64,000 bases of DNA from positions 62,001 through 126,000 of the forward strand of contig JAZQFV010000113.1 in the NCBI GenBank assembly GCA_045539715.1, given 5' to 3'. The notes under the pieces were generated by a model. It searched no databases. It was not told the origin of the DNA and saw only the letters and a program-made list of their open reading frames with translations. Positions 15,445 through 23,520 of the stretch are shown piece by piece; position 1 is the stretch's first letter, and each line of letters starts with the position of its first letter. Source of the stretch: Ruminococcus sp045539715. Its GTDB lineage: Bacteria > Bacillota > Clostridia > Oscillospirales > Ruminococcaceae. A program made the translations under genes and the position numbers.

Positions 15445-16153
15445 TGAAAGCCACCTCATTTTCCAGAAAACGCTGTCCTGCCTTGCTGTTTACATAGTCC
15501 TCTTTTGTGCCGAAAAACAGCTGTTTTTTCGAGATGTGGAGGATATGTGAGGCATATTTTACAGCGGAGGAAATGTCATGGGAAACCATAACAATTGTAA
15601 TCCCTTTCTGATTCAGCTTGTAAATATGCTCATAGAGGTCAGTTTGTGCAATTGGGTCAAGTCCCGTCACAGGCTCGTCAAGGAGCAGCATTTTATTTGC
15701 CGCACACAATGCACGGGCAAGGAGAACTCGCTGCTGCTGACCGCCCGAAAGTTCACGGTAACAGCGGTTTTTTATGTCATCAACTTTAAGCTGAACCATT
15801 TTTTCCATGGCAAGCTCTTTTTCTTTTTTGCTGTAAAAAGGGCGAAATCCAAGCTTTGAAATGCAGCCTGAAATGACGATTTCCTGCACAGATGCAGGGA
15901 AATCTCTCTGCACAGGAGTCTGCTGAGGCAGATAGCCGATGTCCCTTGCGGAAAAGTCCTTTCCCCATTTTATTTCGCCGCTGATTTGCGGTTTAAGTCC
16001 GAGTAAAGCCTTTATCAGAGTACTTTTTCCCGAACCGTTTTCACCCAGTATGCAGAGGTAATCGCCGCTGCTTACGGTAAAATTCAGCCCCTCGGTAACA
16101 ATGCCGTCCTCGTAGCCGAGGGCAACATCGGAGCATATAATTTGTTCACTCAC
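15437..16153 (-). CDS. znuC: Zinc/metal ABC transporter ATPase
   Basis: ATP-binding subunit of the importer, 238 residues. Walker A GENGSGKST (about 37-45), Q-loop LPQQTPVQ, signature LSGGQQQR, Walker B MLLLDEPVTGLD and the switch His in VMVSHD are all present, so it should be active. It overlaps znuA by 4 nt and znuB by 8 nt, indicating tight translational coupling. Substrate specificity is taken from the partner ZnuA. Confidence 0.95.
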   Translation of the reverse strand: MSEQIICSDVALGYEDGIVTEGLNFTVSSGDYLCILGENGSGKSTLIKALLGLKPQISGEIKWGKDFSARDIGYLPQQTPVQRDFPASVQEIVISGCISKLGFRPFYSKKEKELAMEKMVQLKVDDIKNRCYRELSGGQQQRVLLARALCAANKMLLLDEPVTGLDPIAQTDLYEHIYKLNQKGITIVMVSHDISSAVKYASHILHISKKQLFFGTKEDYVNSKAGQRFLENEVAFNE

Positions 16154-17142
16154 GAAGAATATACCTCTTTCAGAATGTTGTAGTTGTTTTCCATGGCGGA
16201 TTTGTAGGAATAGCCCTCCTCAATCTGCTTTTTATTCACGGATTGGATTGAGTCAAGAATGGCTATTTTCTGGGATTTATCCGCTGTATTTGATACAATC
16301 GCCTCTGCAATATTGCAGTCGGAATTTTCAATTGCAAAAATTGTATCGGCATTAAGCTCGTCCACCTTTTCCGCAAGCTGAGTTATAGTCTTGAAGCTTG
16401 CTTCCGTATCGGCGGAACAGCTTGAAAATGCGGCAAAATGGTCAATTCCGTAATCCTCTGTAAAATAGACAAAGGGGAACTGGTCGCCGAAAATCATTGT
16501 CTGATGCTTTTCGTCAAACATCATATGAAAACTTCTGTCGAGAAGCTGCAAGTCCGTATTATAGGCATTTGCCCTGTCTGAATATGTCTGTGAATTTTCG
16601 CTGTCAACGGCTGAAAGAGCCGCTGCAATATCGTTTACGCATAACTGTGCGTTGTTGAGTGAAAGCCAGATATGCTCATCATAGGCGGATTCCTCGTGAT
16701 GTTCTTCGCCCTCGTGTTCTTCGCCCTCGTGTTCTTCGGCCTCGTGTTCATCGTGGTGATGCTCCCCTGCCTCTAAAAATTCGGAAAGGCTGTCCATAAG
16801 TCTGACAACTTTCATATCCTTGTTCACGGCATTTTCAAGTGCTTTGTCAACCCACTGGTCAGACACGCCGCCCACATACACGAAAACATCACAGTCAGAA
16901 ATGCGAATCATATCATCGGCTGTAGGCTGAAAACTGTGTAAATCAGAGCCGTCGTCAAGGAGATATGTAATGTCGATATTTTCGCTGTCCCCTGCGATTT
17001 CCCTCGTCCAGTCATAGCAGGGGAAAACGGTGCAGACTACATTTATTTTTCCGTCATCGGAATTTGGTGCGGCATTGCAGGAGCAAAATGCCGAAATCGG
17101 CAAAATCAGGGCGGATACCGCAGAAACTAACTTTTTAAACAT
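16150..17142 (-). CDS. znuA: Zinc-binding lipoprotein of ABC importer
   Basis: Substrate-binding lipoprotein. A signal peptide with lipobox FCSC (about residues 17-20) anchors it. The cluster 9 fold shows the first metal His in DLHSFQPTADD, a His/Glu/Asp-rich loop (about 127-152, repeated EEHEGEEHEGEEHH) and the later GDQFPFVYFTEDYGI and TIFAIENSD segments. The long His-rich loop favours Zn2+ over Mn2+. Length 330. The gene has its own promoter with a Fur-family box and is first in the operon. Confidence 0.93.
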   Translation of the reverse strand: MFKKLVSAVSALILPISAFCSCNAAPNSDDGKINVVCTVFPCYDWTREIAGDSENIDITYLLDDGSDLHSFQPTADDMIRISDCDVFVYVGGVSDQWVDKALENAVNKDMKVVRLMDSLSEFLEAGEHHHDEHEAEEHEGEEHEGEEHHEESAYDEHIWLSLNNAQLCVNDIAAALSAVDSENSQTYSDRANAYNTDLQLLDRSFHMMFDEKHQTMIFGDQFPFVYFTEDYGIDHFAAFSSCSADTEASFKTITQLAEKVDELNADTIFAIENSDCNIAEAIVSNTADKSQKIAILDSIQSVNKKQIEEGYSYKSAMENNYNILKEVYSS

Positions 17143-17184
17143 AATTCACCTCGTGGGAATGGCTTTCAATCCCCAATGCAAAAT

Positions 17185-17235
17185 TGATAATCATTTTCAT
17201 TTTTAGATTATACCATATTATAAGGTATTTGTCAA
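17185..17235 (-). promoter_or_regulatory. znu promoter with Fur/Zur-type box
   Basis: On the minus strand TTGACA (17230-17235), 17 nt and TATAAT (17207-17212). TGATAATCATTTTCA at 17185-17199 is a 7-1-7 Fur-family box with one mismatch between the arms, placed over the expected transcription start. Zur is the most likely binder given the zinc transporter, but Fur or PerR cannot be excluded. Confidence 0.75.
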
Positions 17236-17315
17236 GGGTGAACTCTAAGCCGAAAAACTTAATTGCTGAGCCTATTTTTGTGCATATTGCTACATTTTTT
17301 TGGTAATTTCTCTAC

Positions 17316-17532
17316 TTGACACTTTTATATAAAGGTGATATAATAAAATTATCATAAAATGTGGCGAATTTTTGAAACATTTGCACAAAATGAAAATCAA
17401 ACTCAGGCTGCAACGTGTAAAGTCCCCAAACGGATTTTGTGCGTAGCTGCCGCTAATCCGCAGCTGCCGTTTGCCTGCGGTGAATCGCCATCATTACAAA
17501 CGGCAAATATATCAAAAGGAGAATTATTTATC
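17316..17532 (+). promoter_or_regulatory. Promoter and long structured leader of the TM-repeat gene
   Basis: TTGACA (17316-17321), 17 nt, TATAAT (17339-17344), then about 185 nt of leader. Several stems compete: CGGATT/AATCCG (17431/17455), AGCTGC/GCAGCT (17445/17460), CCGCAG/CTGCGG (17458/17475) and a perfect 8-bp GCCGTTTG/CAAACGGC (17466/17497). The last two cannot form simply together. No known riboswitch class was recognised. Confidence 0.5.
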
Positions 17533-18738
17533 ATGGGAACATTCAAATCTTTTCTCAACTCTATCCTTAATATGATTCCGGACATTCTGTTCGCTATCAT
17601 TCTGCTGATTGTTGCATTTTATGCTGCAAAAATCGTAAAAAAGCTCGTTATCAAGCTTTTCGGTATCATTAAGGCAGACGCACTTCTTGCAAAAGTCGGA
17701 ATAAAAGATGACGCAGCAAAGAACGCTAAGGAATTCATTGCAAAGCTTGTATACTTTGTAACATTCCTCCTTTTCCTCCCCGGTGTTCTGGATAAGCTTG
17801 GTATGCACAGCGTTTCCACACCAATTGTAAATCTTACAAACAGCTTCCTTTCATTCCTGCCTAAGCTTGTTGCAGCAGGTCTGATTCTTGCAATCGGTAT
17901 TTTCGTTGCTAACATTGTCAAGGATCTTCTCCTCCCTGTTCTCAAGGCAACTAAAGTTGACAAGCTTCAGGAAAAGACAGGTATTCAGGCAACAGAGAAA
18001 ACTTCTTTCTCCAATATCCTTACAAATGTTGTTTACGGCTTTATTCTGCTAATCGTTATTACATCAGCTTTGGATCAGCTTGGAGTTGCTGCAATTTCTG
18101 CTCCTACAAATGCAATTGTATCAGCTATTTTCGCAGCTATTCCCAATGTTCTCGGTGCAATTATCATTATTGCTCTCGGCGTATTCATTTCAAATCTTGT
18201 TGCTAATCTTCTCGGAAGCCTTCTCGCAGGTATCGGCACAGATTCTCTCATCGAAAAGATTACAGGCTCACCTGCAAAGAAAGTTCAGCTTTCAAAGGTT
18301 ATCAGCACAATCGTTAAGTATTTAATGGTTATCATTTTCCTCGTACAGGGCATTAATGTTCTCAGACTTCCTGTTCTTGCAGGAGTTGGCGAGCTTATTC
18401 TCAGCTATGTTCCTACAGCTATCAGCATTGTTCTTATCCTTGGTCTTGGCATTTTCGCTGCAAACACAGCAGAAAAGGTTATCACATCAAAGTTCCCCAA
18501 GGCAAAGGCAGGTGCATTTATTGCTAAGGCTGTAATTTATGTAGTTCTTGGTTTCATCTGCATGAGCCAGCTCGGAATTGCCAACAAGATTGTTGAAAGC
18601 ACATTCATTCTCATTATTGCATCACTTTGCTTTGCATTCGCTGTTTCTTTCGGTTTCGGCGGCAAGGGCTTTGCTGCAAATCAGCTTGAAAAGCTTGAAA
18701 AGAAGCTTGATTGCGACGATTCCAACAAGGCTGAATAA
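17533..18738 (+). CDS. Membrane protein of MscS-type TM-helix repeats
   Basis: A 401-residue protein built from four or five copies of the conserved TM-helix unit found at the N-terminus of some MscS channels: each has a short amphipathic lead (for example NSFLSFLPKL, NAIVSAIFAAIPNVL, GELILSYVPTAI) then a hydrophobic helix ending in G.F.AN. The beta domain and gate helix of MscS are absent. Databases tend to call such proteins mechanosensitive channels, but conduction is unproven. ATG 17533 follows AAAAGGAG; the frame is open further upstream, but that part is leader. It stands alone and ends in a strong terminator. Confidence 0.8.
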   Translation: MGTFKSFLNSILNMIPDILFAIILLIVAFYAAKIVKKLVIKLFGIIKADALLAKVGIKDDAAKNAKEFIAKLVYFVTFLLFLPGVLDKLGMHSVSTPIVNLTNSFLSFLPKLVAAGLILAIGIFVANIVKDLLLPVLKATKVDKLQEKTGIQATEKTSFSNILTNVVYGFILLIVITSALDQLGVAAISAPTNAIVSAIFAAIPNVLGAIIIIALGVFISNLVANLLGSLLAGIGTDSLIEKITGSPAKKVQLSKVISTIVKYLMVIIFLVQGINVLRLPVLAGVGELILSYVPTAISIVLILGLGIFAANTAEKVITSKFPKAKAGAFIAKAVIYVVLGFICMSQLGIANKIVESTFILIIASLCFAFAVSFGFGGKGFAANQLEKLEKKLDCDDSNKAE

Positions 18739-18766
18739 TCCACATTTTATGTTTGATTTTCATTAT

Positions 18767-18799
18767 GAAGCGTCCCATGAAAATGGGGCGTTTCTTTTT
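18767..18799 (+). terminator. Rho-independent terminator
   Basis: A 12-bp stem GAAGCGTCCCAT/ATGGGGCGTTTC (one G-T pair) with a GAAA loop and five T. Confidence 0.88.
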
Positions 18800-19057
18800 G
18801 TGTTAGTTTAAAAAAGCCTTTAGCCGTTAGCTGTATTAAAGCCGTTAGCTATCAGCCTTTAGCCGTTAGCCAATTGGTGCTGTGAATATTGCGATATACC
18901 GTCAATCTGTGTAGGGGCGGATAATATCCGCTTAGTTTAAAAAAGCCTTCAACCGTTAGCTTCACAAAAAATGGACAGCAGAAATAAATTCTACTGTCCT
19001 AAAAAAGCTAATGGCTAACAGCTAATAGCTAACGGCTCATTTAAAAATTACGCATTA
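18800..19057. repeat. Intergenic repeat cluster, copy 1
   Basis: No gene. It holds several TTAGCCGTTAGC-type units (18815-18875, and in inverse orientation at 19008-19037), the near-palindrome GGGGCGGATAATATCCGC (18915-18932), a hairpin GGACAG...CTGTCC with inner CAGAAATAAATTCTA (18972-18999), and an ATTACGCATTA tail. The same modules recur at 24262, 27461, 29968, 32512, 37290, 41100 and 43890. Confidence 0.7.
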
Positions 19058-19681
19058 TTATAAATCCTTTTTCTCATAAATCTTCACAGAGATAAACCAC
19101 GAAAGCAGGAAAACTGCAATAATAACAGCCATGGCAATTAATGATGTTGATACCGCAGGAAAGGGGCTGACAAGTTTATTTATCAAGTCTACACGAGAAC
19201 CCATAGGTACAACAAGCACAGGTACGAGAAACGCAATTATTATGACAATAGTGCTTATTTTTGAGTCAAATCTGTATCCAAAAGGCATAGATATGGAAAA
19301 TGGAAGAAGGGAAATTCCAAAACCTACAGCCCACAGTAAAATCAATGCTCTGATATTAAAATGTGATGTTCCGATTAATGATGAAATAAGATATATCACG
19401 GTATTGAATATGCTTGTTGCTATAGCTATGATTAATGCGACATCATATTTTGCATTTATATACAGTTTTCGTTCAAAAGGCAGAGATTGTGAATATATGG
19501 ACCATTCGCTTTTTTCATCAGCACCATAACTTGAAAGGATTACTATTGAAATATATAATGGAATAAAAACTAAAAGTATGGGTAATAACAATCCAAATAA
19601 GCCGAAAAATAATATAATAGAGATAAAGAGAGCCTTACTTTTTTTATACATAAGAAACTCTTTTAACAACAAACCTTTCAT
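19058..19681 (-). CDS. ABC-2 type permease
   Basis: A 207-residue membrane protein with six predicted helices that starts MKGLLLKEFLMYKKSKALF, the opening used by ABC-2 permeases in YtrA-controlled operons. It is paralogous to the next gene upstream (same N-terminus, the GADEKSEWSIYSQSLPFERK loop and the C-terminal SWFISVKIYEKKDL). The pair probably forms a heterodimeric channel with the ATPase at 20329. The substrate is unknown; such operons in Gram-positives often respond to cell-envelope antibiotics. Confidence 0.85.
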   Translation of the reverse strand: MKGLLLKEFLMYKKSKALFISIILFFGLFGLLLPILLVFIPLYISIVILSSYGADEKSEWSIYSQSLPFERKLYINAKYDVALIIAIATSIFNTVIYLISSLIGTSHFNIRALILLWAVGFGISLLPFSISMPFGYRFDSKISTIVIIIAFLVPVLVVPMGSRVDLINKLVSPFPAVSTSLIAMAVIIAVFLLSWFISVKIYEKKDL

Positions 19682-19698
19682 TTTGACTTCTCCTTATT

Positions 19699-20328
19699 TT
19701 ACAAATCCCTTTTCTCATAGATTTTTACGGATATAAGCCATGAGAGAGCGAAAAGAACAAGTACAGCGGCAATTGCAATATAAGGAAGAATATTGGTGTA
19801 GTTGGATAATTTTGCAAGTATGCCTGTGGCTTCAATTGCAGATAAAAGGAATACCGAACAAGCACCGGCTGCACCGTTGAGAAACAGCATGATTAATCTG
19901 CCTTTTTCAGAATTGAATTTGTAAGCGAGAGGGAGAAAAAATGTCGGATATATAATTCCTATTGCAAGAGATAATATAGCATAGCCTACAAGGTCTTTCA
20001 AGGAAAACTCAGCTTTTCCTATAGCTACAGTAACACCGTAAATGAGTACAACCAATACAGTCGATACAGCCGCACCTATTGCCATAACCGCATATTTTGC
20101 GGAAACTATCATCTTTCGTCCATAAGGCAAGGCAATGGAATACTGCTGCCACTTGCTCTGCTCATCATAATTGATATGACCATATAAAAGGATAGCTACA
20201 AACAGCGGAAGCATAAAAGACATAAAGTCATTACCTACACCGCCAATTCCGAATGCTATAAAGAATATAACTAATGTAACCCAGCCTTTTTTCAGCATTA
20301 AAAATTCTTTTAATAATAAACCTTTCAT
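19699..20328 (-). CDS. ABC-2 type permease (paralog)
   Basis: A 209-residue membrane protein with six predicted helices, paralogous to the downstream gene: shared MKGLLLKEFLM start, a loop DEQSKWQQYSIALPYGRKM after the second helix, and the end SWLISVKIYEKRDL. It abuts the ATPase stop and is 17 nt from the second permease. Duplication of a permease inside one operon and a heterodimeric transporter are the simplest reading. Confidence 0.85.
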   Translation of the reverse strand: MKGLLLKEFLMLKKGWVTLVIFFIAFGIGGVGNDFMSFMLPLFVAILLYGHINYDEQSKWQQYSIALPYGRKMIVSAKYAVMAIGAAVSTVLVVLIYGVTVAIGKAEFSLKDLVGYAILSLAIGIIYPTFFLPLAYKFNSEKGRLIMLFLNGAAGACSVFLLSAIEATGILAKLSNYTNILPYIAIAAVLVLFALSWLISVKIYEKRDL

Positions 20329-21162
20329 TTACTTTGCCTCCTTAACCATAAATATAAATAATTCTTCGATTGTAACTGGTTGTGTGTTGAATGAGTGTGG
20401 GATTTTGTCCCTGTCTACGATAGCCTCAACGCCGAATTTATTAGCCTTTTTGCCGATAATAGCGGATTTGTCAAGCTCTCTGAGCATATCCTCTGTTGTG
20501 TTGATAAAGCAGAACTGCTCTAAAAGTCTGTCCTTTTCTTCGCAAAGCATAAGCTTGCCGTTGTGGATAAATGCGATATAGTCGCAGATTTTTTCAAGGT
20601 CGCTTACAATATGTGAGGAAATGAGGATTGAATGGCTTTCATCTCTTGTGAAATCGTTGAGAATTTCCACAATTTCGTCACGGACAACAGGGTCAAGTCC
20701 GCTTGTAGGCTCATCAAGAATGAGCAGTTTTGCATCGTGAGAAAGGGCAATAGCAATACCCATTTTCATTTTCATACCCTTTGAAAAGGTCTTGAAATTC
20801 TTCTTTTCGGGGAGTCTGAATTTCGCCATATACTGGAAAAAAGTCTGCTCATTCCAGTTGTTGAAACTGTGTTTCATTACAGCGTTGATATCTTTTATAG
20901 TAAAGCTTTCGGGAATTCCAACTTCATCGAGAACAACACCGATGTCATTTTTCTGTATTGCAGTTGGTTTCTCACCGAAAATCTTAATATCGCCGCCGTC
21001 TGGACGAACAATATCAAGGAGCATTTTTATAGTTGTGGATTTGCCTGCACCGTTTTCGCCGATAAGTCCCATAATACAGCCTTTTGGCAGGTTAAGGCAG
21101 AGATTTTCAAGAGTAAATCCCTTGTATTTTTTGGTTAAATTTGTAATTTCAATAGCGTTCAT
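20329..21162 (-). CDS. ABC transporter ATPase
   Basis: A 277-residue ATPase of the YtrB/CcmA type. Walker A GENGAGKST (about 37-45), Q-loop region VLDEVGIPES, signature FSKGMKMKMGIA, Walker B LLILDEPTSGLDPV and switch SSHIVSD are intact. The C-terminal 60 residues form an added regulatory tail. It pairs with the two ABC-2 permeases that follow, in an operon headed by a GntR-type repressor 11 nt upstream. Confidence 0.93.
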   Translation of the reverse strand: MNAIEITNLTKKYKGFTLENLCLNLPKGCIMGLIGENGAGKSTTIKMLLDIVRPDGGDIKIFGEKPTAIQKNDIGVVLDEVGIPESFTIKDINAVMKHSFNNWNEQTFFQYMAKFRLPEKKNFKTFSKGMKMKMGIAIALSHDAKLLILDEPTSGLDPVVRDEIVEILNDFTRDESHSILISSHIVSDLEKICDYIAFIHNGKLMLCEEKDRLLEQFCFINTTEDMLRELDKSAIIGKKANKFGVEAIVDRDKIPHSFNTQPVTIEELFIFMVKEAK

Positions 21163-21173
21163 AATTTAATCTC

Positions 21174-21539
21174 CTATTCATTATATTTTATCATATCAAT
21201 TATATCATCTGTAGTCAGATTGCAGGACGCTCCGAGCTGTTTTATCTGCTCAATCAGTTCCTCAATTTTTTTCAGATTTTCCTCACGGAGCATTTCCGTA
21301 TTTTTCGGGGCAACAAAACAACCCTTTGCAGGAAGTGTATAGATAAATCCCTCACGTTCCAGCTCGTCATAGGCTCGTTTCGTAGTCACCACGCTTATTC
21401 GCAAATCCTTAGCAAGGGCTCTGATTGAGGGCAATGGGTCATTTTCCTTGACCTCTCCGCTTATAATCAGATTTTTGACTTGCTTGTATATTTGGTCGTA
21501 AATCGGAGTGCCGCTTCTGTTATCTATAAAGATGTTCAC
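21174..21539 (-). CDS. GntR-family regulator, YtrA subfamily
   Basis: A 121-residue DNA-binding protein: an N-terminal winged helix (IYDQIYKQVKNLIISGEVKENDPLPSIRAL... then VVTTKRAYDELEREGFIYT) plus the short two-helix C-terminal dimerisation arm typical of YtrA. It likely represses its own ABC operon. The start is GTG 21539, with GAGGTG 5 nt upstream. A perfect 16-bp palindrome covers the -10 of its promoter, strong support for autoregulation. Confidence 0.92.
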   Translation of the reverse strand: MNIFIDNRSGTPIYDQIYKQVKNLIISGEVKENDPLPSIRALAKDLRISVVTTKRAYDELEREGFIYTLPAKGCFVAPKNTEMLREENLKKIEELIEQIKQLGASCNLTTDDIIDMIKYNE

Positions 21540-21555
21540 TGTATCACCTCTCTTT

Positions 21556-21597
21556 ACTGTATATATACAGTATACACAGTTAGCACAGAAATGTCAA
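21556..21597 (-). promoter_or_regulatory. Promoter and palindromic operator of the GntR-ABC operon
   Basis: Minus-strand TTGACA (21592-21597), 17 nt, TATACT (21569-21574). ACTGTATATATACAGT at 21556-21571 is a perfect 16-bp palindrome next to and overlapping the -10. It is the likely YtrA-type repressor site. Confidence 0.8.
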
Positions 21598-21700
21598 CAC
21601 CTTTTTGTTATCACAAACTAACAGAAATTAAGGAAATTCCGCAATATAGGCATTGATCGGGCATTTCAGTTTTTAAAAATGGCAGGTTATGCAATAGCTA

Positions 21701-21729
21701 TTGAAAATTAACTGTTATTATGATAGAAT
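21701..21729 (+). promoter_or_regulatory. Promoter of the LytTR-ABC operon
   Basis: TTGAAA (21701-21706), a 17-nt spacer and TAGAAT (21724-21729), about 30 nt before the GTG start of the LytTR gene. Confidence 0.6.
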
Positions 21730-21758
21730 AAAATCATAGAAAAACGAGAGGTGATAAC

Positions 21759-22199
21759 GTGAAAATAATTATTAACACCGATGAAAAATTTACCGATACG
21801 GAAATTATCATAAACACAAGAAGCATAACTCCCGAACTGGAAAAAATCATCGGTACATTGCGGATTTTCGACAGGCAGATTGCCGCCGTCAAGGACGATG
21901 AAGCCCACATTTTAGACGTAAACCGCATAATTTACGTGGAATCCGTGGACAGAAAAACTTTCATCTATACCGCTGACGACTGCTATGAACTAAAACAGCG
22001 GTTATACGAAATCGAGGAACAGCTGTGCCATTGCGGATTTTTCCGAGTGAGCAAATCCTGCCTTGTTCAGCTGAAATTTGTCCGTTCCCTGAAATCGGAA
22101 TTGAACCGCAAAATCAGAATTACGCTGGAAAACGGCGAACAAATCATAGCTTCACGGCAATATGCCGAGGAACTGAAACGCAGACTGGGGGTAAAATAA
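21759..22199 (+). CDS. LytTR DNA-binding regulator
   Basis: A 146-residue protein: a short N-terminal region (1-45) and a LytTR domain (about 50-146) with the features DVNRIIYVESVDRKTFIYTADDCYEL, FFRVSKSCLVQLKFVRSL and ENGEQIIASRQYAEELKRRLG. There is no receiver domain, so activity is not controlled by a standard two-component phosphorelay. GTG start with GAGAGGTG upstream. It is followed directly by a DUF3021 membrane gene, a frequent pair in Firmicutes that controls neighbouring ABC transporters. Confidence 0.92.
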   Translation: MKIIINTDEKFTDTEIIINTRSITPELEKIIGTLRIFDRQIAAVKDDEAHILDVNRIIYVESVDRKTFIYTADDCYELKQRLYEIEEQLCHCGFFRVSKSCLVQLKFVRSLKSELNRKIRITLENGEQIIASRQYAEELKRRLGVK

Positions 22200-22685
22200 A
22201 TGGAAAACAGACCTACTATTTTAAAGTTTTTACAAAGAGTTTTTGTGATTTACGGAATTACAACTTTGATTCTGAACATTTTTACGCTGATTTTCGGCGA
22301 CGCTGCAAAGGAAATGTCAACTATTTTCAGCTTTGGCAATGAGGCTTTAGGAGTAAAAACGGCTATGCAATTTCTCCTTGCGGTGGTTATATTGGTTCTG
22401 ATTGAAACCCTTTTCACTACGGATATTCTCATTAAAAAAATGAAACTTCCCATGAGAATTTGCCTTGTATTTGTGAGCATTTTTGCCGTTATATCGCTGT
22501 TTGTGGCGGTATTCGGCTGGTTCCCCACAGATTTGGCTCTGCCGTGGATTATGTTCATTATCTGCTTTGCAATCAGCTCCGCCGTAAGCACAATTATTAC
22601 AGCCTATTCAGAAAAACAGGAGAATAAAAAGCTTGACGAGGCTTTGAAGCGATTTAAGGGTGAGGAAAATGAAAAAAGCAATTGA
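22200..22685 (+). CDS. DUF3021 membrane protein
   Basis: A 161-residue protein with four predicted helices (about 10-32, 48-68, 82-104, 112-136) and a charged, Lys/Glu-rich C-terminal tail. The position directly after a LytTR gene and the four-helix layout match DUF3021, thought to be the membrane partner that inhibits or gates the LytTR regulator (family knowledge, not shown here). It starts on the base after the LytTR stop and overlaps the next ATPase gene by 17 nt, so the set is translationally coupled. Confidence 0.85.
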   Translation: MENRPTILKFLQRVFVIYGITTLILNIFTLIFGDAAKEMSTIFSFGNEALGVKTAMQFLLAVVILVLIETLFTTDILIKKMKLPMRICLVFVSIFAVISLFVAVFGWFPTDLALPWIMFIICFAISSAVSTIITAYSEKQENKKLDEALKRFKGEENEKSN

Positions 22686-23520
22686 AATCAAGGAAATCCG
22701 CAAGTCTTTCGGGGAGAAAAAAGTTCTTGACGGTATCGGCTTGAATATCGAAAAAGGCGAGATATTCGGACTTTTAGCCCCCTCAGGTGCAGGTAAAACT
22801 ACCCTTATAAAAATTTTAACAGGACAGCTTAATGCCGACAGCGGAACTTCCATTGTAAACGGCATAAATTCCAACGCTCTCACAGGTGCGGAATGTCGTA
22901 AATTCGGCATAATGATGGACAATTTCGGCTTATATGATCGCCTTAGCTGCTATGATAATCTCAAAATTTTCGCAGGGATTTACGGCATCGGCAAGGAGCG
23001 AATTTATGAAGTCCTTGAAGCGGTGGGACTGGCGGATTCCGCTAAAAAATCCGCATCGGCACTTTCAAAGGGAATGAGCAGCCGTCTGCGGCTTGCGAGA
23101 GTTCTCCTGCACAATCCCGAAATTTTGTTTCTTGACGAGCCTGCAAGCGGTCTTGACCCTGCTGCTGCGGAGGAAATTCAAAAGCTGATTCTTGCGGAAA
23201 AATCCAAGGGCAAAACGATTTTCCTCACAACTCATGATATGGCGGAGGCTGAACTGCTCTGCGACAATATCGCCCTGCTTGACGGCGGAAAAATCGTGGA
23301 ATACGGCAATCCGAGAGAAATCTGCCGCCGATACGACCACAAAAAAATGCTGAAAATCCACCTGAAAAACGGCGAGGATATGGAATTGCCCCACAATGAA
23401 AAATCCGCCGAAATCATAGCGAAAATGATGAAAAATGGCGATTTGGAAACAATTCACACTTCCGAGCCGACTTTGAAAGATGTGTTTATGGAACTTACGG
23501 GAAAGGAGCTTTCGCAATGA
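22669..23520 (+). CDS. ABC transporter ATPase with variant Walker A
   Basis: A 283-residue ATPase. Signature LSKGMSSRLRLARVLL, Walker B ILFLDEPASGLDPA and switch TTHDMAEAE are normal. The Walker A loop reads APSGAGKTT, with Ala instead of the first Gly; the catalytic GK-T is kept, so ATP binding is still expected. ATG 22669 has AAGGGTGAGG upstream; a GTG at 22660 is a weaker alternative. It pairs with the permease that overlaps its end by 4 nt. Confidence 0.9.
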   Translation: MKKAIEIKEIRKSFGEKKVLDGIGLNIEKGEIFGLLAPSGAGKTTLIKILTGQLNADSGTSIVNGINSNALTGAECRKFGIMMDNFGLYDRLSCYDNLKIFAGIYGIGKERIYEVLEAVGLADSAKKSASALSKGMSSRLRLARVLLHNPEILFLDEPASGLDPAAAEEIQKLILAEKSKGKTIFLTTHDMAEAELLCDNIALLDGGKIVEYGNPREICRRYDHKKMLKIHLKNGEDMELPHNEKSAEIIAKMMKNGDLETIHTSEPTLKDVFMELTGKELSQ

